A stretch of 10,877 bases of DNA from Candidatus Saccharimonadota bacterium. GTDB lineage: Bacteria; Patescibacteriota; Saccharimonadia; Saccharimonadales; UBA4665. A program made the translations under genes and the position numbers. The notes beneath the pieces are model-generated. The model did no database searches and was not told the DNA's origin. It saw only the letters and a program-made list of their open reading frames with translations. Numbering within the stretch: position 1 is the stretch's first letter; the number at the start of each line of letters is the position of its first letter. The stretch is taken from contig JAQGGU010000011.1 of the NCBI GenBank assembly GCA_028289265.1, forward strand, positions 1 to 10,877, written 5' to 3'. Of this stretch, positions 1 through 5,291 are shown one piece after another.

Positions 1-31
1 TCACAGATAAACACGTATACTATAGGAGCAC

Positions 32-2347
32 ATGAGTAAGAATTTAGTAATTGTAGAGAGTCCGGCGAAGGCAAAGACTATCGAGAAATACCTCGGTAAA
101 GACTTCAAAGTTCTCTCATCGGTAGGGCACATCCGCTCAATCGCCAAAAAGACCAAAGACGGCACTGCGCCCATTGACGTAGCGGCCGGCTTCAAGACGG
201 TCTATGAGGTTGACCCCGAGAAAAAGAAAGTTATTACCGAGCTGAAAAAAGCCATCAAGGATGCTAACGACGTCTGGCTTGCTACCGATGAAGACCGCGA
301 AGGGGAGGCTATTGCCTGGCATCTTTGCGAGGTACTCAAACTCGACCCGGCGAAGACTAAACGTATTGTTTTCCATGAAATCACCAAGGGTGCTATAGAG
401 GAAGCTATCAAGAAGCCGCGTACCGTCGACATGCATCTCGTGCAAGCCCAGCAGGCGCGCCAAATTCTTGACCGACTGGTAGGCTTTGAACTATCTCCTG
501 TCGTTTGGCAGAAAGTCCCCGGCGGCAAGTCAGCAGGACGCGTCCAGTCTCCAGCCGTACGGTTGCTCGTCGAGCGCGAACGCGAGATCCAATCCTTTGA
601 AGGCTCATTTAGCTTCAAGGTAACCGCCGTATTTACTACGAGCGGAGAAGAACTGCGCGCAGAGTTGCCGCAGCGCTTCAAGACAGAAGCTGAGGCTCAA
701 GCTTTCCTTGAAAGCCTCACGGACGCGACCTTTACTGTCAGTAATGTCACGAAAAGCCCCAGTACCCGTAACCCGGGCGCACCGTTTACTACCAGTACCC
801 TTCAGCAGGAAGCCAACAGCCGTCTCGGCTTCGGGTCTAAGGCCACTATGGCAAGCGCACAGCGGCTCTACCAAGAGGGTAAGATCACGTACATGCGTAC
901 CGACTCCGTAAACCTTTCCGGGCAGGCACTGGCGCAAATGAGCGAGTATATCACGAGCGAATTCGGCGCAGAGTATCACCAGGTACGAAAGTTTAAGACA
1001 AAATCCGCCAGTGCCCAGGAAGCCCATGAAGCTATCCGACCTACTGATGTCCGTACCACCGCGGCCAGCGGCGACAATTATGACCAAAAGCTTTATGACC
1101 TTATCCGCCGTCGCACACTTGCCAGCCAGATGGCTCCCGCAAAACTTGAAAAGACGACCATCACGATCAACGTTTCTACACGTAAGGAAGTCTTTGAAGC
1201 CAAGGGAGAAGTAATCGTCTTCGACGGTTTCCTAAAAGTATATGGCGCCAACAAAAAGGAAGAGGCCATCCTGCCAGCTGTTAGTAGCGGAGATACTCTA
1301 GACCTCAATGAAGCGGCAGCCCGCCAGGTCTTTGCCCGGCCGCCAGCCCGCTATTCTGAAGGTAGCCTCGTTAAGAAGTTGGAAGAACTAGGTATCGGAC
1401 GACCAAGTACCTACGCGACTATCATCAACACCGTCCAAGTCCGTGGTTACGCCGTAAAGGGCGAGAATGAAGGCCAGCCTCGTGACGTTATCGTATTCAG
1501 TCTCGACAAAGACAACGTCAAACGAGACGTCGTGCAAGAGAAAACCGGATCCGACAGAGGCAAGCTCGTACCAACTGCCAGCGGCGAGGTCGTCAGCGAC
1601 TTCCTGACTAACCACTTTGACCAGATCGTCGACTATGGCTTCACGGCAGACGTAGAGGAAGAGTTCGATGAGATCGCTAACGGCAAGATGGAACGCAACA
1701 AGATGCTAGAAGACTTTTATAAGCCGTTTCACAAGCTTATCGAGGAATCAGGCGGCATCGACCGTTCTACCGTAGCCCAAGCCCGTGAAATAGGCATTGA
1801 CCCTAAATCCGGCAAGCCGATCTTGGCGCGTTTTGGCCGTTTTGGCCCCATGCTTCAGCTCGGCAACCCAGACAGGGATGACAAAGAGAACAAGCCGCAG
1901 TTCGCACCAATGCCACAAGGCGCCCGCGTCGAAACAGTCACACTGGAACAAGCCCTCCAAGCCTTCCAATTGCCACGCGAAGTAGGGAAGACCCCCGAAG
2001 GGGAAGTGATCAAGGCGAACATCGGCCGTTTTGGCCCCTACATACAAGTAGGTAAGACATTCGTCTCTATCAAGCCGCTCGACCCGCACGACATCACCGA
2101 AGAAGAGGCCCGTGAGCTGTACGCAGAGAAGCTCAAAAAAGATGCCGAGAAGTTCATACAAGAGTTCCCAGGCGGCATCCAGGTACTCAACGGCCGCTAT
2201 GGCCCTTATATCACTGACGGTAAAAAAAATGCCAAGATTCCTAAGGATAAAGACCCTAAGACCCTTACTGAAATAGAAGTAAAAGATCTATTGGCTGCCA
2301 CGCCAAACAAGAAACCTTTCCGCCGCGGCGGACGTGCCAAGAAGTAG
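32..2347 (+). CDS. topA: DNA topoisomerase I (type IA)
   Basis: Relaxes negatively supercoiled DNA by cutting and rejoining one strand through a 5'-phosphotyrosine link. The 771-aa protein opens with a Toprim domain (VIVESPAKA, metal-site Glu9; DEDREGE with Asp86, Asp88 and Glu90). The type IA core follows, with the nucleophile in ITYMRTDS (Tyr287) and the GIGRPSTYA motif near residue 455. The C-terminal part has no CxxC zinc fingers. Instead it has three GR[FY]GP repeats at about residues 600, 664 and 720 (Toprim C-terminal repeat type), then a Lys/Arg-rich tail (KKPFRRGGRAKK). The ATG at 32 is preceded by AGGAG at 24-28, only 3 nt away, which is short but usable. A TATACT lies at 16-21, but any -35 would fall outside the window, so the promoter cannot be judged. 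The gene ends with TAG. Function is near certain from the motifs. Confidence 0.97.
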   Translation: MSKNLVIVESPAKAKTIEKYLGKDFKVLSSVGHIRSIAKKTKDGTAPIDVAAGFKTVYEVDPEKKKVITELKKAIKDANDVWLATDEDREGEAIAWHLCEVLKLDPAKTKRIVFHEITKGAIEEAIKKPRTVDMHLVQAQQARQILDRLVGFELSPVVWQKVPGGKSAGRVQSPAVRLLVEREREIQSFEGSFSFKVTAVFTTSGEELRAELPQRFKTEAEAQAFLESLTDATFTVSNVTKSPSTRNPGAPFTTSTLQQEANSRLGFGSKATMASAQRLYQEGKITYMRTDSVNLSGQALAQMSEYITSEFGAEYHQVRKFKTKSASAQEAHEAIRPTDVRTTAASGDNYDQKLYDLIRRRTLASQMAPAKLEKTTITINVSTRKEVFEAKGEVIVFDGFLKVYGANKKEEAILPAVSSGDTLDLNEAAARQVFARPPARYSEGSLVKKLEELGIGRPSTYATIINTVQVRGYAVKGENEGQPRDVIVFSLDKDNVKRDVVQEKTGSDRGKLVPTASGEVVSDFLTNHFDQIVDYGFTADVEEEFDEIANGKMERNKMLEDFYKPFHKLIEESGGIDRSTVAQAREIGIDPKSGKPILARFGRFGPMLQLGNPDRDDKENKPQFAPMPQGARVETVTLEQALQAFQLPREVGKTPEGEVIKANIGRFGPYIQVGKTFVSIKPLDPHDITEEEARELYAEKLKKDAEKFIQEFPGGIQVLNGRYGPYITDGKKNAKIPKDKDPKTLTEIEVKDLLAATPNKKPFRRGGRAKK

Positions 2348-2402
2348 CACTGATAACGGACCCAATTAGGCCGATACCGGCTGTGGAAAAATCAAGAAAT
2401 TA

Positions 2403-2435
2403 GTATGTGATTAAGATTACATACGCTCTTTGTTT
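2403..2435 (+). terminator. Possible weak terminator after topA
   Basis: GTATGTGAT (2403-2411) and ATTACATAC (2416-2424) form a 9-bp stem with one G-U pair and a TAAG loop, followed by GCTCTTTGTTT. The stem is AT-rich and the T run is broken, so termination would be weak at best. Its place 55 nt after the topA stop fits the role. Confidence 0.3.
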
Positions 2436-2589
2436 GGTCAGGATTTTGCGGATAATACAACATTCTGAGAAGAGTTATTTAAATTATTTACTTGTATTTT
2501 CATAAGCACGTTACATAGCAACAATTCTACAACATAGAGTGGGCACGACCGTCCATTTCGTGCTACAATATATTTGAACCAAAAAGCAT

Positions 2590-2618
2590 TTGACTTACAA
2601 ATACTTAGGTGTTATAGT
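2590..2618 (+). promoter_or_regulatory. Sigma-70-type promoter of the HARE-domain gene
   Basis: TTGACT (2590-2595), a 17-bp spacer and TATAGT (2613-2618) give one mismatch per hexamer at ideal spacing. The predicted start is near 2625, giving a leader of about 35 nt. A second weaker candidate is the extended -10 TGCTACAAT at 2561-2569, which has no good -35. Confidence 0.7.
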
Positions 2619-2632
2619 TAACTTAAAGTTAA
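2616..2632. promoter_or_regulatory. Operator-like inverted repeat at the predicted start site
   Basis: TTAACT (2618-2623), three bases, then AGTTAA (2627-2632) form a perfect 6-bp inverted repeat. AGTTAA also occurs as a direct repeat (2616-2621 and 2627-2632), one helical turn apart. It overlaps the -10 box and the predicted start, where a repressor, possibly the gene's own multi-HTH product, would block transcription. The role is inferred from position only. Confidence 0.35.
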
Positions 2633-2659
2633 TTCATTAACAGATAGGAAACACCGGCG

Positions 2660-3697
2660 ATGGCACAGTCCACCACAGCCTCACTAAATACCGAGGCATA
2701 CATAAACGACATTTTAGGCACTATTGACCGTGAGCGTGAGCGCGAGATTGTTTCGCGTCGATTCGGACTTTTTGACCGTAAAGAGACTCTTGAGCAGATC
2801 GGTGAACTGCTCGGTATTACACGTGAGCGCGTGCGTCAGCTTGAGAAGTCAGTCGTCAATCGGTTGAAGACTGCAGCAGAGCAGGGTGAAGTACCCGGTA
2901 TTCCTGAAATCGAAGCAACTCTCGTTGCCGAATTAGAAAAAGTTGGCAGTGTCGCTCGTGTCAGCAAACTGACTGAGCGCGTTAGCACCGAATCTACTAA
3001 GCTCGAACAGGCTAGAATCGCTTTTCTGGCTAGCCTTTGCCCGAAGCTCGTTGTCGTCAACGAAGATGACCACTACTACTACGCTGTTGGTATCAAGGAC
3101 AACCGCGAAGAAAAAGCTATTAAAGAAGCTGTCGCAAAGATCATCGATACTATCAAGAAAGCAGGGGAGCCTCTCACCGTCGAAGACATGGCACGTACTG
3201 CTGGCGTCGGCGACGAAATAGAGACAGAAGCTCTTGCTTCTATCTCAAAGCACCTCGCTACCCTTAACGGCCGCTGGGGCCTCGTAAAGTGGCCTATGGT
3301 CAATCCTAAGAACATCCGTGACAAGATCTACGTTATCCTCAAGGAACACGGCAAGCACATGCACTTCAACGAGATCGCCGAAGCTATCAAAGGCAGCGAA
3401 TTTAAGCGCAAGGATGTCACTACTCAAGCCATTCACAATGAACTCATCAAAGACAAGCGCTTCGTCCTGATCGGCCGTGGTATCTATGCCCTTAAAGAAT
3501 GGGGTTATGAAAAGGGAACCGTATCAGACATCATTTCCGAAGTCCTCCGCAATGAAGGCGGCCCCCTCCACCGCGATGAGATCGTTAAGCGCGTACTGAA
3601 GAGCCGCTACGTCAAGGAAACTACCATCCTCCTGAACCTCCAGGGCAAACCGCAGTTTAAACGTGTGGCTAAGGCTACCTACGCTTTAGCCGAGTAG
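2660..3697 (+). CDS. Sigma region-4-like / HARE-HTH multi-winged-helix transcription protein
   Basis: A cytoplasmic 345-aa protein built almost entirely of DNA-binding folds. Residues 22-70 (REREIVSRRFGLFDRKETLEQIGELLGITRERVRQ, quoted in part: REREIVSRRFGLFDR, GITRERVRQLE) match sigma-70 region 4.2, the HTH that contacts the -35 box. There is no region 2, so it cannot be a complete sigma factor. Residues of about 83-150 and 155-213 look like winged-helix units (EPLTVEDMARTAGV). Residues 216-283 fit the HARE-HTH domain known from RNA polymerase delta and some restriction endonucleases (MHFNEIAEAIK, TTQAIHNELIKDKRF, IGRGIYAL). Residues 285-344 form a further wHTH. The ATG at 2660 has AGGA at 2646-2649, 10 nt away. 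The strong promoter suggests abundant expression. Possible roles are a polymerase-associated regulator, a nucleoid protein or a specialised initiation factor. The domains are fairly certain and the function is not known. Confidence 0.85.
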   Translation: MAQSTTASLNTEAYINDILGTIDREREREIVSRRFGLFDRKETLEQIGELLGITRERVRQLEKSVVNRLKTAAEQGEVPGIPEIEATLVAELEKVGSVARVSKLTERVSTESTKLEQARIAFLASLCPKLVVVNEDDHYYYAVGIKDNREEKAIKEAVAKIIDTIKKAGEPLTVEDMARTAGVGDEIETEALASISKHLATLNGRWGLVKWPMVNPKNIRDKIYVILKEHGKHMHFNEIAEAIKGSEFKRKDVTTQAIHNELIKDKRFVLIGRGIYALKEWGYEKGTVSDIISEVLRNEGGPLHRDEIVKRVLKSRYVKETTILLNLQGKPQFKRVAKATYALAE

Positions 3698-3707
3698 TAC
3701 GTCTCTC

Positions 3708-4241
3708 GTGCAAAAATTTGATCTTCCCGTTTATAGTCCTGAGACTCCCATACTGTGGACGCATGAAGAAATCGCCGCTATCGGCAACTTAGATGCGCCC
3801 ACTGCCGTGCGAGCTGCTAAACTTATTTCTCCGCGCGGAGGCTCACTGGAAGCTGCGCTGAACACTGCCGATACAGCCTTCTCGACTATAGCCGCTTATG
3901 CTGGAGTATCGGTGGTTAGACACACCTGGGGACTTACCCCTGTAACCGACAGCCATCCTGATAGCATCCAGAACAATTATCGCTCTGCGTTACTTCCGCA
4001 CGACCATGCTTTAGTAGCAGAAGTTGATGTTATCAGAGATGCCGAGCCGCTAGATGATCAAAGTCGCGCGCGAGTAAATAAGGCAATATACAGATATTTC
4101 CAACATACCTTTACAAACTCCTGGACTGACGCTCATGCTTCTTCATTTGTCACCGGATACAGGCCAGGCGAGGACACAAGACAGATATGGCTTGTCGATA
4201 TTGAGCCAAGGCTCGGACCTCGCAGCTTGTACCGAAACTGA
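3708..4241 (+). CDS. Hypothetical protein, unrecognised
   Basis: I do not recognise this 177-aa protein. It is soluble-looking, with no signal peptide or membrane segment and no cysteines. It has an N-terminal stretch LPVYSPETPILWTHEEIAAIG, an Ala-rich middle (TAVRAAKLISPRGGSLEAALN), several histidines (VVRHTWG, LLPHDHALVAEVDVI) and a C-terminal WLVDIEPRLGPRSLYRN. The start is GTG at 3708, because the reading frame holds no later Met and the N-terminal residues would otherwise be lost. No Shine-Dalgarno is seen. It lies 10 nt after the HARE-domain gene, on the same strand and with no promoter between, so it is probably co-transcribed and perhaps translationally coupled. Base composition resembles its neighbours. 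It ends in TGA. That it is a real gene is likely, and its function is open. Confidence 0.7.
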   Translation: MQKFDLPVYSPETPILWTHEEIAAIGNLDAPTAVRAAKLISPRGGSLEAALNTADTAFSTIAAYAGVSVVRHTWGLTPVTDSHPDSIQNNYRSALLPHDHALVAEVDVIRDAEPLDDQSRARVNKAIYRYFQHTFTNSWTDAHASSFVTGYRPGEDTRQIWLVDIEPRLGPRSLYRN

Positions 4242-4361
4242 TTCTTAGGGAAACTGAACAATATACGAACAGTTAGTATATGACGGTGTATAGTTTTGTT
4301 TGCTTGAAAAAAGCTTGCAGATCATAAAAGCTGGGCTGCGACAATTAGAATTAAATAGACA

Positions 4362-4432
4362 TAAGCACGCGGCAGAGAACTATATAAAAATAAATTATAT
4401 AAACTCAATTTTAATTTGCATTAAGCACGCGG
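4362..4432. repeat. 11-bp direct repeat flanking a perfect inverted repeat
   Basis: TAAGCACGCGG occurs at 4362-4372 and again at 4422-4432, exactly 60 nt apart. Between them TATATAA (4381-4387), AAATAAA, TTATATA (4395-4401) form a perfect 7-7-7 inverted repeat. TAAGCACG also appears at 2503-2510. The repeats are GC-rich in an AT-rich setting. The role is unknown; protein binding sites or the scar of a small insertion are possible. Confidence 0.65.
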
Positions 4433-4482
4433 AAGGCAGGAGTGCCAACGTAAAAATAGGGACATTTCTACATAGTGATTGT

Positions 4483-4510
4483 ATGTCGCACAATGTATAT
4501 TTTACGACTT
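4483..4510. other. 28-bp dyad with Xer/dif-like layout (candidate)
   Basis: The arms ATGTCGCACAA (4483-4493) and TTTTACGACTT (4500-4510) flank the 6-bp centre TGTATA (4494-4499). The arms are inverted copies at 8 of 11 positions, with a perfect GTCG/CGAC pair placed symmetrically. The 11-6-11 plan and the TGTATA centre equal those of E. coli dif, and the left arm shares CGCA.AA with its XerC arm. The usually best-conserved XerD arm matches poorly. Convergent genes on both sides fit a replication terminus. It could instead be an ordinary operator. Confidence 0.25.
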
Positions 4511-4521
4511 GAATATAGCAT

Positions 4522-4555
4522 TATAAGAGGATAACTTATACCTCCCCGCAGGGGA
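4522..4555. other. Two adjacent small hairpins
   Basis: TATAAG (4522-4527) and CTTATA (4535-4540) enclose the loop AGGATAA. Directly after come TCCCC (4543-4547) and GGGGA (4551-4555) around GCA. GAGG at 4527-4530 could also pair with CCTC at 4541-4544, so the two hairpins may be alternatives of one switch-like structure. A T-rich run (4605-4618) follows, which would allow a + strand terminator. The strand is uncertain. Confidence 0.4.
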
Positions 4556-4631
4556 CTTACCATAAGCAAATTGGAGGAAATTTCACTTTTGTACTACTAA
4601 CGTTTATTTTTTGTTTAATTACACACTAATC

Positions 4632-4757
4632 TACATTAGCCCTATAGCCCAACCATAGCCATTCATAGCGCCTCTTAGCCCTTATACCGTGCCAAGCCTA
4701 CTAGGCGCATTACAACCGTTATAAATCCTCATAAACCTTATAGCGTCCTTATAGTTT
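4632..4757. repeat. Degenerate phased TAGCC / TTATAG repeat tract
   Basis: TAGCC or TAGCG begins at 4637, 4645, 4656, 4666 and 4676, the last four being 10-11 bp apart, and again at 4741. TTATA recurs at about 4682, 4719, 4738 and 4749. Read on the - strand the unit is close to GCTATAAGG. The copies are degenerate and there are no stop-free frames of note, so this is probably a non-coding repeat or protein-binding array. Confidence 0.5.
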
Positions 4758-4775
4758 TCACGGCGCTACGGACTC

Positions 4776-4806
4776 GATATTACACCTAAAAGCCGAGTGT
4801 GATATT
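4776..4806. other. 10-bp hairpin next to the DnaA box
   Basis: GATATTACAC (4776-4785) pairs with GTGTGATATT (4797-4806), 10 bp with two G-U pairs, around an 11-nt loop. A competing pairing ACTCG (4772-4776) with CGAGT (4794-4798) is also possible. No T run follows directly. Confidence 0.4.
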
Positions 4807-4810
4807 TGAC

Positions 4811-4819
4811 TTATCCACA
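4811..4819 (+). promoter_or_regulatory. Consensus DnaA box
   Basis: TTATCCACA matches the E. coli-type DnaA box exactly. It is followed by about 60 bp of very AT-rich DNA containing two copies of an 11-mer. Only one perfect box is present, and a replication origin normally needs several, so the site may be an isolated DnaA-binding or titration site. Confidence 0.4.
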
Positions 4820-4824
4820 GTTTT

Positions 4825-4856
4825 ATTTGCTTTTTGTGTGAAAACATTTGCTTTTT
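4825..4856. repeat. Two copies of ATTTGCTTTTT, 21 bp apart
   Basis: ATTTGCTTTTT occurs at 4825-4835 and 4846-4856, two helical turns apart, starting 6 bp after the DnaA box and running into a nearly pure A/T stretch up to 4878. The arrangement is reminiscent of the AT-rich repeats of an unwinding element, though simple T-rich drift could also give it. Confidence 0.45.
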
Positions 4857-4921
4857 ATATATTTTCATATTTTTATATGCCTCCCCTACTTCTCTACTCC
4901 TTCCCTTTGCTCTTTTTGACA

Positions 4922-4949
4922 TTTGAGTATTTATGTATGTTTGTATAGT
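4922..4949 (+). promoter_or_regulatory. Possible promoter for the structured element
   Basis: TTTGAG (4922-4927), a 16-bp spacer and TATAGT (4944-4949). The -10 hexamer is identical to that of the 2660 gene. A better -35 (TTGACA, 4916-4921) lies too far away at 22 bp. Transcription would begin near 4956, about 37 nt before the fold at 4993. Confidence 0.3.
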
Positions 4950-4992
4950 TTTTTGATAACCGCACTTAAAAATATGAACAAATTGCGAACTA

Positions 4993-5138
4993 TTAGGGCA
5001 GAGCGGTAGGGAGCTCTCCCCTGACAAGCCCCGATGATTCATCTTCCATAGACTCACTACCAACCCTTGTACCTTCAAAAAACAAACTGGTGGTTGCCAC
5101 CCTAGGATTAGCCCATAATAGGTTTACCCCTGCCCTGA
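4993..5138 (+). ncRNA. Candidate structured RNA, three-way-junction fold, class unknown
   Basis: A 146-nt element closed by TTAGGGCAG (4993-5001) and CTGCCCTGA (5130-5138), 9 bp with one U-G pair if read on the + strand. Inside, GGTAGGGAG (5005-5013) pairs with CTCACTACC (5053-5061) at 8 of 9 positions and encloses a GATG-ATT-CATC hairpin (5033-5043). A second arm is the hairpin GGTGG-TTG-CCACC (5089-5101). Nested helices of this kind suggest an RNA fold. The + strand is favoured by the U-G pair (it would be A-C on the other strand) and by a promoter-like site upstream. I find none of the signatures of RNase P RNA, tmRNA, SRP RNA, 5S rRNA or tRNA, but 6S-like or unknown classes stay possible. 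The - strand also carries a 50-codon stop-free frame here (see findings). Confidence 0.35.
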
Positions 5139-5291
5139 CATTAATTTAGAAAATATATAATTCTTTATTTGGTGGAATTTATTTTAACCAAAAAGTTAGC
5201 CTAAATTTCCCCGGTAGGGCCAGTGAAGCGATAATAGCCGTGCAATCAGCGAGCATCTATGCCGAGGCCAAGATTACGATTCCCTCATTAT

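Larger units (their letters stand above)
2348..2659. other. Intergenic region between topA and the HARE-domain gene
   Basis: AT-rich, 312 bp, no gene found. It holds a terminator-like hairpin at 2403-2424, a short GC hairpin GCACGA/TCGTGC at 2543-2563 that runs into an extended -10-like TGCTACAAT (2561-2569), and the main promoter at 2590-2618. A one-mismatch DnaA box (TGTGGAAAA, 2382-2390) is also present; alone it means little. The 10-mer CATAAGCACG at 2501-2510 recurs at 4360-4369 in the convergent island. Confidence 0.6.
4242..5291. other. Convergent intergenic island, about 1.05 kb, gene-free
   Basis: Lies between the + strand genes on the left and the - strand division operon on the right. 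No open frame here has a ribosome binding site or a family match. At 4251-4281 two mutually exclusive hairpins (AACTG/CAGTT and ATATAC/GTATAT) follow the 3708 gene and could serve as a weak terminator. The rest holds repeats, hairpins and a structured element listed separately. Between 5139 and 5291 I see only AT-rich sequence, a 3-bp CCC/GGG hairpin at 5210-5219 and no strong terminator for ftsQ. Confidence 0.7.

Noticed and set aside
2382..2390. TGTGGAAAA as a DnaA box downstream of topA
   Set aside because: One mismatch to consensus and isolated.
4300..4512. 70-codon + strand frame with TTG start
   Set aside because: No ribosome binding site, no family likeness, biased to Ile/Lys/Asn as expected from AT-rich DNA, and it runs through direct repeats and a palindrome. 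The in-frame KHA repeat is only the 60-nt DNA repeat translated.
4995..5075. tRNA-like look of the GGCAGAGCGGTAGGGAG stretch
   Set aside because: No 7-bp acceptor stem at tRNA distance, no T-loop sequence and no anticodon arm in the right place.
4758..5078. 106-codon - strand frame with TTG start
   Set aside because: Lys-rich low-complexity translation across an A/T tract and half of the structured element; no ribosome binding site.
5128..5135. GGGCAGGG on the - strand, equal to an E. coli KOPS and pointing toward the dif-like site
   Set aside because: Only one copy was found, the motif differs between phyla, and an 8-mer with one free position is expected about once in a window of this size.
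4242..5291. CRISPR array
   Set aside because: Repeats are 9-11 bp, few and not evenly spaced with unique spacers; no cas gene is present.
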